Under the pieces are notes generated by a model. The model ran no database searches. It saw only the letters and a list, made by a program, of their open reading frames with translations, and was not told where the DNA came from. Positions 1 to 15,340 of a stretch of DNA of 64,000 nt are shown here, one piece after another. A program made the translations under genes and the position numbers. This stretch comes from Ptiloglossa arizonensis (taxonomy: Eukaryota > Arthropoda > Insecta > Hymenoptera > Colletidae), in contig NW_027479025.1 of assembly GCF_051014685.1 (NCBI RefSeq), positions 186,001 to 250,000 on the forward strand, given 5' to 3'. Each line of letters starts with the position of its first letter. Position 1 is the first letter of the stretch.

Positions 1-330
1 TAACCTATGACCTATAACGTATAACGTATAACGTACAACGTGTATCGTATAACGTATAACGTATAACGTATAACGTATAACGTATAACGTATAACGTATG
101 ACGTATAACGTATAATGTATAACGTATAACGTATAACGTATAACGTATAACGTATAACGTATAACGTATACCGTATAACGTATAACGTATAACTTATGAC
201 GTATAACGTATAACGTATCACGAATAACGTAAAACGTATAACGCAAAACGTATAACGTATAACGTGTAACGAAGAACGTATAACGAATAACGTAAATCGT
301 ATAACGCATAACATGTAACATATTACGTAT
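1..330. repeat. Block with CTATGACCTATAACG, copy 1 of 3 (truncated by window edge)
   Basis: The phrase CTATGACCTATAACG at 5 recurs at 2,761 and 7,246. The downstream variant order of the first two (GTGTATCG, then ATGACG, AATG, ACCG, ATCACG, GAAGAACG) agrees to about 3,060, with one heptamer fewer in this copy. This shows a duplication with a period of about 2.75 kb whose left end lies outside the window. Confidence 0.7.
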
Positions 331-1930
331 CACGTATAACGTATAACGTATAATGTATAACGTATAACGTATAACGTATAACGTATAACGAATAACGTAT
401 TACGTATAACGTATAACGTATAACGTATAACGTATAACGTATAACGAATAACGTATAACGTAAAACGTATAACGTATAACGTATAACGTATAACGTATAA
501 CGTATAACGTATAACGTATAACGTATAACGTATAACGTAGAGCGTATAACGTATAACGTATATCGTAAAACGTATAACGTATAAGGTATAAGGTATAACG
601 TATAACGTATAACGCATAACGTATAACGTATAACGTGTAACGAAGAACGTATAACGAATAACGTATAACGTATATCGTATAACGTATAACGTATAACGTA
701 TAACGTATAACGTATAACGTATAACGTAAAACGTATAACGCATAACGTATAACGTATAACGTATAACGTATAACGTATAACGAATAACGTAAAACGTATA
801 ACGCATAACGTATAACGTATAACGTATAACGTATAACGTATAACATATAACGTATAACCTATAACGTATAACGTATAACGTATAACGTATAACGTATAAC
901 GTATAACGTATAACGTATAACGTATAACGGATAACGTATAACGTATAACGTATAACGTATAGCGCATAACGTATAACGTCTAACGTATAACGTATAACGT
1001 ATAAAGAATTACGTATAACGTATAACGTATAACGAATAACGTAAAACGTATAACGCATAACGTATTACGTATAACGTGTAACGAAGAACGTATAACGAAT
1101 AACGTATAACGTATATCGTATAACGTATAACGTACAACGTATAACGTATATCGTAAAACGTATAACGTATAACGTATAACGTATAACGTATAACGTATAA
1201 TGTATAACGTATAACGTATAACGTATAACGTATACCGTATAACGTATAACGTATAACGTATAACGTATAACGTATAACGTATAACGTATAACGTATAACG
1301 TATAACGTATAACGTATAACGTATAACGTATAACGTATAACGTATAACGTATAACGTATAACGTATAACGTATAACGTATAACGTATAACGTATAACGTA
1401 TAACGTATAACGTATAACGTAAAACGTATAACGTATCACGAATAACGTAAAACGTATAACGCATAACGTATAACGTATAACGTATAACCTATAACGTATA
1501 ACGTATAACGTATAACGAATAACGTAAAACGTATAACGCATAACGTATAACGTATAACGTGTAACGAAGAACGTATAACGAATAACGTATAACGTATATC
1601 GTATAACGTATAACGTATAACGTATAACGTATAACGTATAAGCTATAACGTATAACGTATAACGTATAACGTATAACGTATAACGTATAACGTATAACGT
1701 ATAACGTATAACGTATAACGTATAACGTATAACGTATAACGTATAACGTATAACGTATAACGTATAACGTAAAACGTATAACGTATAACGTATAACGTAT
1801 AACGTATTACGTATAACGTATCACGTATAACGTATAACGTATAACGTATAACGTATAACGTATAACGTATAGCGTATAACGTATAACGCATAACGTATAA
1901 CGTATAACGTATAACGTATAACGTATAACG

Positions 1931-2185
1931 TATAACGTAAAACGTATAACGTATCACGAATAACGTAAAACGTATAACGCATAACGTATAAAGTATAACG
2001 TGTAACGAAGAACGTATAACGAATAACGTAAGGCGTATTACGTATTACATATTTCGTATAACGTATAACGTGTATCGTATAACGTATGACGTATAACTTA
2101 TAACATATGACGTATAACGCATAACTTGTAACGAAAAACGTATAACGAATAGCGTAAAACGTATGACGCATTACATATTACGTAT
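1931..2185. repeat. Highly diverged variant block (AGGCG/ACATATTTCG), copy 1
   Basis: A run of heptamers in which nearly every unit is variant. It includes GAATAACGTAAGGCG at about 2,031, TTACATATTTCG, GTGTATCG, ACTTATAACATATGACG, CTTGTAACGAAAAACG and GACGCATTACATATTACG. Three further copies lie at 9,265, 10,511 and 11,393 (positions of AGGCG). Partial versions sit near 2,530, 6,129, 8,083, 18,310, 18,555 and 55,813. Because so many units are marked, this is the best probe for duplication history. Confidence 0.85.
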
Positions 2186-2707
2186 AACGTATAACGTATA
2201 ACGTATAACGTATAACGTATAACGTATGACGTATAACGTATAACGTATAACGTATAACGTATAACGTAGAACGTATAACGTATAACGTATAACGTATAAC
2301 GTATAACGTACAACGTATAACGTATAACGTATAACGTATAACGTATAACGTATAACGTATAACGTATCACGTATAACGAATAACGTAAAACGTATAACGC
2401 ATAACATGTAACGTATCACGTATAATGTATTACGAATAACGTGTTACGTATAACGTATAACGTATAACGTATAACGTATAACATATAACGTATAACGTAT
2501 AACGTATATTGTATAACGTATAACGAATAACGTAAAACGTATTACGTATTACATATTTCGTATAACGTATAATGTGTATCGTATAACGAATGACGTACAA
2601 CTTATAACGTATAACGTATAACGTATAACGTATAACGTATAACGTAAAACGTATAACGTATAACGTGTAACGAAGAACGTATTACGAATAACGTAAAACG
2701 TATAACG

Positions 2708-3080
2708 TACTATATAACGTATAACGTATAACGCATAAAGAATAACGTATAACGTATAACCTATGACCTATAACGTATAACGTATAACGTATAACGTGTA
2801 TCGTATAACGTATAACGTATAACGTATAACGTATAACGTATAACGTATGACGTATAACGTATAATGTATAACGTATAACGTATAACGTATAACGTATAAC
2901 GTATAACGTATAACGTATACCGTATAACGTATAACGTATAACTTATGACGTATAACGTATAACGTATCACGAATAACGTAAAACGTATAACGCATAACGT
3001 ATAACGTATAACGTGTAACGAAGAACGTATAACGAATAACGTAAAACGTATAACGCATAACATGTAACATATTACGTATC
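2708..3080. repeat. Block with TACTATATAACG phase shift and CTATGACC, copy 2
   Basis: TACTATATAACG at 2,708 is a two-base loss (or five-base gain) relative to the heptamer phase. It is followed by CGCATAAAGAATAACG and CTATGACCTATAACG. The same series appears at 7,193, offset 4,485 bp, which is 641 units minus 2, as expected if one such event lies between them. Confidence 0.75.
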
Positions 3081-6000
3081 ACGTATAACGTATAACGTAT
3101 AACGTATAACGTATAACGTATAACGTATAACGTATAACATATAACGTATAACGTATAACGAATAACGTAAAACGTATAACGCATAGCATGTAACGTATTA
3201 CGTATCACGTATAACGTATAACGTATAACGTATAACGTAAAACGTATAACGTATAACGTATAACGTATAACGTATAACGCATAAAGAATAACGTATAAAG
3301 TATAACCTACGACGTATAACGTATAACGTATAACGTATAACGTGTATCGTATAACGTATAACGTATAACGTATGACGTATAACGTATAACGTATAACGTA
3401 TAATGTATAACGTATAACGTATAACGTATAATGTATAACGTATAACGTATAACGTATAACGTATAACGAATAACGTATTACGTATAACGTATAACGTATA
3501 ACGTATAACGTATAACGTATAACGAATAACGTATAACGTAAAACGTATAACGTATAACGTATAACGTATAACGTATTACGTATAACGTATAACGTATAAC
3601 GTATAACGTATAACGTATAACGTATAACGTAGAACGTATAACGTATAACGTATATCGTAAAACGTATAACGTATAAGGTATAACGTATAACGTATAACGT
3701 ATAACGCATAACGTATAACGTATAACGTGTAACGAAGAACGTATAACGAATAACGTATAACGTATATCGTATAACGTATAACGTATAACGTATAACGTAT
3801 AACGTATAACGTATAACGTATAACGCATAACGTATAACGTATAACGTATAACGTATAACGTATAACGAATAACGTAAAACGTATAACGCATAACGTATAA
3901 CGTATAACGTATAACGCATAACGTATAACCTATGACGTATAACGTATAACGTATAACGTATAACGTATAACGTATAACGTATTACGTCTAACGTATAACG
4001 TATAGCATATAACGTATAACCTATAACGTATAACGTATAACGTATAACGTATAACGAATATCGTAAAACGTATAACGCATGACGTATAACGTATAACGTA
4101 TAACGTATAACGCATAACGTGTAACGTATAACGTATAACGTATAACGTATAACGTATACCGTATAACGTATAACGTATAACGTATAACGTATAACGTATA
4201 ACGTATAACGTATAACGTATAACGTATAACGTATAACGTATAACGTATAACGTATAACGTATAACGTATAACGTATAACGTATAACGTATAACGTATAAC
4301 GAATAACGTATAACGTAAAACGTATAACGTATAACGTATAAGGTATAACGTATTACGTATAACGTATAACGTATAACGTATAACCTATAACGTATAACGT
4401 ATAACGTATAAAGAATTACGTATAACGTATAACGTATAACGAATAACGTAAAACGTATAACGCATAACGTATAACGTATAACGTGTAACGAAGAACGTAT
4501 AACGAATAACGTATAACGTATAACGTATAACGTATAACGTATAACGTATAACGTATAACGTATAACGTATAACGGATAACGTATAACTTATAACGTATAA
4601 CGTATAGCGCATAACGTATAACGTCTAACGTATAACGTATAACGTATAACGTATACCGTATAACGTATAACGTATAACGTATAACGTATAACGTATAACG
4701 TATAACGTATAACGTATAACGTATAACGTATAACGTATAACGTATAACGTATAACGTATAACGTATAACGTATAACGTATAACGTATAACGAATAACGTA
4801 TAACGTAAAACGTATAACGTATAACGTATAACGTATAACGTATTACGTATAACGTATAACGTATAACGTATAACGTATAACGTATAACGTATAACGTAGA
4901 ACGTATAACGTATAACGTATATCGTAAAACGTATAACGTATAAGGTATAACGTATAACGTATAACGTATAACGCATAACGTATAACGTATAACGTGTAAC
5001 GAAGAACGTATAACGAATAACGTATAACGTATATCGTATAACGTATAACGTATAACGTATAACGTATAACGTATAACGTATAACGTATAACGTATAACGC
5101 ATAACGTATAACGTATAACGTATAACGTATAACGTATAACGAATAACGTAAAACGTATAACGCATAACGTATAACGTATAACGTATAACGCATAACGTAT
5201 AACCTATGACGTATAACGTATAACGTATAACGTATAACGTATAACGTATAACGTATTACGTCTAACGTATAACGTATAGCATATAACGTATAACCTATAA
5301 CGTATAACGTATAACGTATAACGTATAACGAATATCGTAAAACGTATAACGCATGACGTATAACGTATAACGTGTAACGAAGAACGTATAACGAATAACG
5401 TATAACGTATATCGTATAACGTAGAACGTATAACGTATAACGTGTAACGAAGAACGTATAACGAATAACGTATAACGTATAACGTATAACGTATAACGTA
5501 TAACGTATAACGTATAACGTATAACGTATAACGTATAACGTATAACGTATAACGTATAACGTATAACGTATAACGTATAACGTATAACGTATAACGTATA
5601 ACGGATAACGTATAACGTATAACGTATAACGTATAGCGCATAACGTATAACGTCTAACGTCTAACGTATAACGTATAACGTATAACGTATAACGTATAAC
5701 GTATAACGTGTAACGAAGAACGTATAACGAATAACGTATAACGTATATCGTATAACGTATAAAGTATAACGTATAACGTATAACGTATAACGTATAACGT
5801 ATACCGTATAACGTCTAACCAATGACGTATAACGTATACCGTATAACGTATAACCAATGACGTATAACGTATAACGTATAACGTATAACGTATAACGTAT
5901 AACATATAACGTATAACGTATAACGTATAACGTATAACGTATAACGTATAACATATAACGTATAACCTATAACGTATAACGCATGACGTATAACGTATAA

Positions 6001-7192
6001 CGTGTAACGAAGAACGTATAACGAATAACGTATAACGTATATCGTATAACGTAGAACGTATGACGTATAACGTATAACGTATAACGTATAACGTATAACG
6101 TGTAACGAAGAACGTATAACGAATAACGTAAAACGTATTTCGTATTACATATTTCGTATAACGTATAACGTGTATCGTATAACTTATGACGTATTACTTA
6201 TAACGTATGACGTATAACGTATAACTTGTAACGAAAAACGTATTACGAATAACGTAAAACGTATGACGCGTTACACAATACGTATAACGTATAACGTGTA
6301 ACGAATAACGCAAAACGTATAACGCATAACGTATAACGTATAACGTGTAACGAAGAACGTATAACGAATAACGTATAACGTATAACGTATAACGTATAAC
6401 GTATAACGTATAACGTATAACGTATAACGTATAACGGATAACGTATAACTTATAACGTATAACGTATAGCGCATAACGTATAACGTCTAACGTATAACGT
6501 ATAACGTATAACGTATAACGTATAACGTATAACGTATAACGTGTAACGAAGAACGTATAACGAATAACGTATAACGTATATCGTGTAACGTATAAAGTAT
6601 AACGTATAACGTATAACGTATAACGTATAACGTATAACGTATACCGTATAACGTATAACCAATGACGTATAACGTATAACGTATAACGTATAACGTATAA
6701 CGTATAACGTATAACGTATAACATATAACGTATAACCTATAACGTATAACGTATAACGTATAAAGAATTACGTATAACGTATAACGTATAACGAATAACG
6801 TAAAACGTATAACGCATAACGTATAACGTATAACGTGTAACGAAGAACGTATAACGAATAACGTATAACGTATATCGTATAACGTATAACGTACAACGTA
6901 TAACGTATATCGTAAAACGTATAACGTATAACGTATAACGTATGACGTATAACGTATAATGTATAACGTATAACGTATAACGTATAACGTATAACGTATA
7001 CCGTATAACGTATAACGTATAACGTATAACGTATAACGTATAACGTATAACGTATAACGTATAACGTATAACGTATAACGTATAACGTATAACGTATAAC
7101 GTATAACGTATAACGTATAACGTATAACGTATAACGTATAACGTATAACGTATAACGTATAACGTATAACGTATAACGTAAAACGTATAACG

Positions 7193-7330
7193 TACTATAT
7201 AACGTATAACGTATAACGCATAAAGAATAACGTATAACGTATAACCTATGACCTATAACGTATAACGTATAACGTATAACGTGTATCGTATAACGTATAA
7301 CGTATAACGTATAACGTGTATCGTATAACG
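7193..7330. repeat. Block with TACTATATAACG phase shift, copy 3
   Basis: Repeats the phase-shifted motif of position 2,708 with the same following variants through GTGTATCG. It then continues differently (CGAATGACGTACAACTT near 7,330). It is evidently a copy of the same ancestral event rather than an independent indel. Confidence 0.75.
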
Positions 7331-9184
7331 AATGACGTACAACTTATAACGTATAACGTATAACGTATAACTTGTAACGAAAAAAGTATAAAGAATAACG
7401 TAAAACGTATGACGCATTACATATTACGTATAACGTATAACGTATAACGTATAACCTATGATGTATAACGTCTAACTTATAACGTATAAAGTATAGCGTA
7501 TAACGTATAACGTATAACGTATAACGTATAACGTATAAAGTATAACGTATAACGTATAACGTATAACGTATAACGTATACCGTATAACGTATAACCAATG
7601 ACGTATAACGTATAACGTATAACGTATAACGTATAACGTATAACGTATAACATATAACGTATAACCTATAACGTATAACGTATAACGTATAACGTATAAC
7701 GAATATCGTAAAACGTATAACGCATGACGTATAACGTATAACGTGTAACGAAGAACGTATAACGAATAACGTATAACGTATATCGTATAACGTAGAACGT
7801 ATGACGTATAACGTATAACGTAAAACGTATAACGTATAACGTATAACGTATAACGTATAACGTATAACCTATAACGTATAACGTATAACGTATAACGTAT
7901 ATCCCAAAACGTATAACGTATGACGTATAAAGAATTACGTATAACGTATAACGTATAACGAATAACGTAAAACGTATAACGCATAACGTATAACGTATAA
8001 CGTGTAACGAAGAACGTATAACGAATAACGTATAACGTATAACGTATAACGTATATTGTATAACGTATAACGAATAACGTAAAACGTATTACGTATTACA
8101 TATCTCGTATAACGTATAACGTGTATCGTATAACGAATGACGTACAACTTATAACGTATAACGTATAACGTATAACTTGTAACGAAAAAAGTATAAAGAA
8201 TAACGTAAAACGTATGACGCGTTACATATTACGTATAACGTATAACGTATAACGTATGACCTATGACGTCTAGCGTCTAACTTATAACGTATAACGTATA
8301 GCGTATAACGTATAACGTACAACGTATAACGTATAACGTATAAAGTATAACGTATAACGTATAACGTATAACGTATAACGTATACCGTATAACGTATAAC
8401 CAATGACGTATAACGTATAACATATAACGTATAACGTATAACGTATAACATATAACGTATAACCTATAACGTATAACGTATAACGTATAACGTATAACGA
8501 ATATCGTAAAACGTATAACGCATGACGTATAACGTATAACGTGTAACGAAGAACGTATAACGAATAACGTATAACGTATATCGTATAACGTATAATGTAT
8601 AACGTATAACGTATAAGGTATAACGTATAACGTATAACGTATAACGTATAACGTATATCGTAAAACGTATAACGTATAACGTATAAAGAATTACGTATAA
8701 CGTATAACGTATTTCGAATAACGTAAAACGTATAACGCATAACGTATAACGTATAACGTGTAACGAAGAACGTATAACGAATAACGTATAACGTATATCG
8801 TATAACGTATAACGTACAACGTATAACGTATATCGTAAAACGTATAACGTATAACGTATAACGTATAACGTATAACGTATAATGTATAACGTATAACGTA
8901 TAACGTATAACGTATACCGTATAACGTATAACGTATAACGTATAACGTATAACGTATAACGTATAACGTATAACGTATAACGTATAACGTATAACGTATA
9001 ACGTATAACGTATAACGTATAACGTATAACGTATAACGTATAACGTATAACGTGTAACGAAGAACGTATAAAGATTAACGTATAACGTACATCGTATAAC
9101 GTACAACTTATAACGTATAACGTACAACGTATAACGTATAACGTATAACGTATAACGTAAAACCTATAACGTATAACGTATAAC

Positions 9185-10360
9185 GTATAACGAATAACGT
9201 AAAACGTATAACGCATAACGTATAAAGTATAACGTGTAACGAAGAACGTATAACGAATAACGTAAGGCGTATTACGTATTACATATTTCGTATAACGTAT
9301 AACGTGTATCGTATAACTTATGACGTATAACTTATAACATATGACGTATAACGCATAACTTGTAACGAAAAACGTATAACGAATAACGTAAAACGTATGA
9401 CGCATTACATATTACGTATAACGTATAACGTATAACGTATAACGTATAACGTATAACGTATAAAGAATAACGTAAAACGTATAACGCATAACCTATGACG
9501 TATAACGTATAACGTAAAACCTATAACGTATAACGTATAACGTATAACGTATAACGTATAACGTATAACGTATAACGTGTAACGTATAACGAATAACGTA
9601 TTACGTATAACGTATAACGTATAACGTATAACGTATAACGTATAACGAATAACGTATAACGTAAAACGTATAACGTATAACGTATAACCTATGACGTATA
9701 ACGTATAACGTATAACGTATAACGTGTAACGTATAACGTATAACCTATAACGTATAACGTATAACGTATAACGAATAACGTAAAACGTATAACGCATAAC
9801 GTATAACGTATAACGTGTAACGAAGAACGTATAACGAATAACGTATAACGTACAACGTATAACGTATAACGTATAACGTATAAAGTATAACGTATAACGT
9901 AAAACGTATAACGTATAACGTATAACGAATAACGTAAAACGTATAACGCATAACGTATATCGTACACCGTATAACGTATAACGTATAACGTATAACGTAC
10001 AACGCATAAAGAATAACGTATAACGTATAACCTATGACGTATAACGTATAACGTATAACGTATAACGTGTATCGTATAACGTATAACGTATATGGTATAA
10101 CGTATAACGTGTAACGTATAACGTATAACGTATAACGCATAAAGAATAACGTATAACGTATAACCTATGACGTATAACGTATAACGTATAACGTATAACG
10201 TATAACGTATAACGTGTAACGCATAACGTATAACGTATAACGTATCACGAATAACGTAAAACGTATAACGCTTTACGTATAACGTATAACGTGTAACGAA
10301 GAACGTATAACGAATAACGAAAAACGTATAACGCATAACATGTAACGTATTACGTATCAC
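9185..10360. repeat. 2.1-kb-offset segmental duplication, copy 1
   Basis: Contains the AGGCG variant block (9,265) and the TACACCG marker (9,963). It recurs at 11,313-12,418. The offset is 2,128 bp at the left (304 units) and 2,058 bp at the right (294 units), so the second copy has lost ten units. Single-unit differences occur inside. Confidence 0.85.
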
Positions 10361-10410
10361 GTATAACGTATAACGTATAACGTATTACGTATAACGTATA
10401 ACGTATAACG

Positions 10411-10735
10411 TATAACGTAAAACGTATAACGTATCACGAATAACGTAAAACGTACAACGCATAACGTATAAAGTATAACGTGTAACGAAGAACGTATAAC
10501 GAATAACGTAAGGCGTATTACGTATTACATATTTCGTATAACGTATAACGTGTATCGTGTAACTTATGACGTATAACTTATAACATATGACGTATAACGC
10601 ATAACTTGTAACGAAAAACGTATAACGAATAACGTAAAACGTATGACGCATTACATATGACGTATAACGCATAACTTGTAACGAAAAACGTATAACGAAT
10701 AACGTAAAACGTATGACTCATTACATATTACGTAT
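10411..10735. repeat. Diverged variant block copy 3 with internal 70-bp duplication
   Basis: Carries the same variant series as 1,931-2,185 (AGGCG at 10,511). The segment holding CGCATAACTTGTAACG occurs twice, 70 bp (ten units) apart, with equivalent bases at 10,600 and 10,670. The other three copies have it once. The second pass ends in ATGACTCATTACAT, where the other copies have ATGACGCATTACAT. Confidence 0.8.
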
Positions 10736-11312
10736 ATCGTAAAACGTATAACGTATAACCTATGACGTATAACGTATAACGTATAACGTATAACGTATAA
10801 CGTATAACGTATAACCTATAACGTATAACGTATAACGTATAACGAATAACGTAAAACGTATAACACATAACGTATAACGTATAACGTGTAACGGAGAACG
10901 TATAACGAATAACGTATAACGTATATCGTATAACGTATAACGTATAACGTCTAACGTATAACGTATAACGTATAACGTATAACGTATAACGTATAACGCA
11001 TAACGTTTAACGTATAACGTGTAACGAAGAACGTATAACGAATAACGTATAACGTATAACGTATAACGTATAACGTATAACGTATAAAGTATAACGTATA
11101 ACGTAAAACGTATAACGTATAACGTATAACGAATAACGTAAAACGTATAACGCATAACGTATATCGTACACCGTATAACGTGTAACGTATAACGTATAAC
11201 GTACAACGCATAAAGAATAACGTATAACGTATAACCTATGACGTATAACGTATAACGTATAACGTATAACGTGTATCGTATAACGTATAACGTATATGGT
11301 ATAACGTATAAC

Positions 11313-12418
11313 GTATAACGAATAACGTAAAACGTATAACGCATAACGTATAAAGTATAACGTGTAACGAAGAACGTATAACGAATAACGTAAGGCGTAT
11401 TACGTATTACATATTTCGTATAACGTATAACGTGTATCGTATAACTTATGACGTATAACTTATAACATATGACGTATAACGCATAACTTGTAACGAAAAA
11501 CGTATAACGAATAACGTAAAACGTATGACGCATTACATATTACGTATAACGTATAACGTATAACGTATAACGTATAACGTATAACGTATAAAGAATAACG
11601 TAAAACGTATAACGCATAACCTATGACGTATAACGTATAACGTAAAACCTATAACGTATAACGTATAACGTATAACGTATAACGTATAACGTATAACGTA
11701 TAACGTATAACGTAAAACGTATAACGTATAACGTATAACGTATAACCTATGACGTATAACGTATAACGTATAACGTATAAGGTGTAACGTATAACGTATA
11801 ACCTATAACGTATAACGTATAACGTATAACGAATAACGTAAAACGTATAACGCATAACGTATAACGTATAACGTGTAACGAAGAACGTATAACGAATAAC
11901 GTATAACGTACAACGTATAACGTATAACGTATAACGTATAAAGTATAACGTATAACGTAAAACGTATAACGTATAACGTATAACGAATAACGTAAAACGT
12001 ATAACGCATAACGTATATCGTACACCGTATAACGTATAACGTATAACGTATAAGGTACAACGCATAAAGAATAACGTATAACGTATAACCTATGACGTAT
12101 AACGTATAACGTATAACGTATAACGTGTATCGTATAACGTATAACGTATATGGTATAACGTATAACGTATAACGTATAACGTATAACGTATAACGCATAA
12201 AGAATAACGTATAACGTATAACCTATGACGTATAACGTATAACGTATAACGTATAACGTATAACGTATAACGTGTAACGCATAACGTATAACGTATAACG
12301 TAGCACGAATAACGTAAAACGTATAACGCTTAACGTATAACGTATAACGTGTAACGAAGAACGTATAACGAATAACGTAAAACGTATAACGCATAACATG
12401 TAACGTATTACGTATCAC
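11313..12418. repeat. 2.1-kb-offset segmental duplication, copy 2
   Basis: Partner of 9,185-10,360, with AGGCG at 11,393 and TACACCG at 12,021. The order of variant heptamers agrees over more than 1 kb. A ten-unit contraction and scattered single changes (for example GGTGTAACG near 11,780) distinguish it. Confidence 0.85.
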
Positions 12419-12429
12419 GTATAATGTAT

Positions 12430-13720
12430 AACGTATAACGTGTGTCGTATAACGTATAACGTATAACGTATAACGTATAACGTATAACGTATAACGTATA
12501 ACGTATAACGTATAACGTATAACGTATAATGTATAACGTATAACGTATAACGTATAACGTATAACGAATAACGTATTACGTATAACGTATAACGTATAAC
12601 GTATAACGTATAACGTATAACGTATAACGTATAACGAATAACGTATAACGTAAAACGTATAACGTATAACGTATAACGTATAACGTATAACGTATAACGT
12701 ATAACGTATAACGTATAACGTATAACGTATAACGTAGAACGTAGAACGTATAACGTATAACGTATATCGTAAAACGTATAACGTATAAGGTATAACGTAT
12801 AACGTATAACGTATAACGTATAACGTATAACGTATAACGAATAACGTATTACGTATAACGTATAACGTATAACGAATAACGTATTACGTATAACGTATAA
12901 CGTATAACGTATAACGTATAACGTATCACGAATAACGTAAAACGTATAACGCATATCGTATAAAGTATAACGTGTAACGAAGAACGTATAACGTATAACG
13001 TATAACGTATAACGTATAATGTATAACGTATAACGTATAACGTATAACGTATAACGAATAACGTATTACGTATAACGTATAACGTATAACGTATAACGTA
13101 TAACGTATAACGTATAACGTATAACGAATAACGTATAACGTAAAACGTATAACGTATAACCTATGACGTATAACGTATAACATATAACGTATACGTGTAT
13201 CGTATAACGTATAACGTATATGGTATAACGTATAACGTATAACGTATAACGTATAACGCATAAAGAATAACGTATAACGTATAACCTATGACGTATAACG
13301 TATAACGTATAACGTATAACGTATAACGTATAACGTATACCGTATAACGTATAACGTATAACGTATAACGTATAAAGTATATCGTAAAACGTATAACGTA
13401 TAACCTATGACGTATAACGTATAACGTATAACATATAACGTATAACGTATAACGTATAACCTATAACGTATAACGTATAACGTATAACGAATAACGTAAA
13501 ACGTATAACACATAACGTATAACGTATAACGTGTAACGGAGAACGTATAACGAATAGCGTATAACGTATATCGTATAACGTATAACGTATAACGTATAAC
13601 GTATAACGTATAACGTATAACGTATAACGTATAACGTATAACGTATAACGTATAACGTATAACGTATAACGTATAACGTATAACGTATACCGTATAACGT
13701 ATAACGTATAACGTATACCG
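12430..13720. repeat. Three-copy higher-order repeat, copy 1
   Basis: Markers in order are AGAACGTAGAACG (12,736), the one-base deletion CGTATACG (13,188), ATAAAGTATATCG (AAAG at 13,374), AACACATAACG (13,507) and two ACCG units 28 bp apart (13,689 and 13,717). The same series recurs at offsets of 1,651 bp and then 1,189 bp. Both equal a whole number of units minus one base, as expected from the shared deletion. Confidence 0.88.
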
Positions 13721-14079
13721 TATAACGTATAACGTATAACGTATAACGTATAACGTATAACGTATAACGTATAACGTATAACGAATAACGTATTACGTAT
13801 AACGTATAACGTATAACGTGTAACGTATAACGTATAACGTTTAACGTATCACGAATAACGTAAAACGTATAACGCTTAACGTATAACGTACAACGTGTAA
13901 CGAAGAACGTATAACGAATAACGTAAAACGTATAACGCATATCATGTAACGTATTACGTATCACGTATAACGTATAACGTATAACGTATAACGTAAAACG
14001 TGTAACGTATAACGTATAACGTATAACGCATAAAGAATAACGTATAACGTATAACCTATGACGTATAACGTATAACGTA

Positions 14080-15340
14080 TAACGTATAACGTGTATCGTA
14101 TAACGTATAACGTATAACGTATAACGTATAACGTATAACGTATAACGTATAACGTATAACGTATAACGTATAACGTATAATGTATAACGTATAACGTATA
14201 ACGTATAACGTATAACGAATAACGTATTACGTATAACGTATAACGTATAACGTATAACGTATAACGTATAACGTATAACGTATAACGAATAACGTATAAC
14301 GTAAAACGTATAACGTATAACGTATAACGTATAACGTATAACGTATAACGTATAACGTATAACGTATAACGTATAACGTATAACGTAGAACGTAGAACGT
14401 ATAACGTATAACGTATATCGTAAAACGTATAACGTATAAGGTATAACGTATAACGTATAACGTATAACGTATAACGTATAACGTATAACGAATAACGTAT
14501 TACGTATAACGTATAACGTATAACGAATAACGTATTACGTATAACGTATAACGTATAACGTATAACGTATAACGTATCACGAATAACGTAAAACGTATAA
14601 CGCATAACGTATAAAGTATAACGTGTAACGAAGAACGTATAACGTATAACGTATAACGTATAACGTATAATGTATAACGTATAACGTATAACGTATAACG
14701 TATAACGAATAACGTATTACGTATAACGTATAACGTATAACGTATAACGTATAACGTATAACGTATAACGTATAACGAATAACGTATAACGTAAAACGTA
14801 TAACGTATAACCTATGACGTATAACGTATAACGTATAACGTATACGTGTATCGTATAACGTATAACGTATATGGTATAACGTATAACGTATAACGTATAA
14901 CGTATAACGCATAAAGAATAACGTATAACGTATAACCTATGACGTATAACGTATAACGTATAACGTATAACGTATTACGTATAACGTATACCGTATAACG
15001 TATAACGTATAACGTATAACGTATAAAGTATATCGTAAAACGTATAACGTATAACCTATGACGTATAACGTATAACGTATAACATATAACGTATAACGTA
15101 TAACGTATAACCTATAACGTATAACGTATAACGTATAACGAATAACGTAAAACGTATAACACATAACGTATAACGTATAACGTGTAACGGAGAACGTATA
15201 ACGAATAGCGTATAACGTATATCGTATAACGTATAACGTATAACGTATAACGTATAACGTATAACGTATAACGTATAACGTATAACGTATAACGTATAAC
15301 GTATAACGTATAACGTATAACGTATACCGTATAACGTATA
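14080..15340. repeat. Three-copy higher-order repeat, copy 2
   Basis: AGAACGTAGAACG at 14,387, CGTATACG at 14,839, AAAG at 15,025 and AACACA at 15,158 all match copy 1 at an offset of 1,651 bp. It differs by an added ATTACGT unit near 14,970 and by only one ACCG unit at its right end. Confidence 0.88.

Larger units (their letters stand above)
1..9180. repeat. Array domain 1a, variant-rich with GTGTAACGAAGAACG blocks
   Basis: Heptamer array with many variant units. A recurrent phrase is GTGTAACGAAGAACG followed by units containing GAATAACG, AAAACG and CGCATAACG; examples lie near 265, 635, 1,075, 1,558, 3,007 and 3,727. ATAACCAATGACG occurs only here (near 5,819, 5,853, 6,658, 7,595, 8,398) and around 52,690 and 53,280. 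Internal long repeats include the start of the window recurring at about 2,757 and 7,242, and 3,930-4,115 recurring at 5,204 (offset 1,274 bp, 182 units). There is no gene or unique sequence. Confidence 0.85.
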
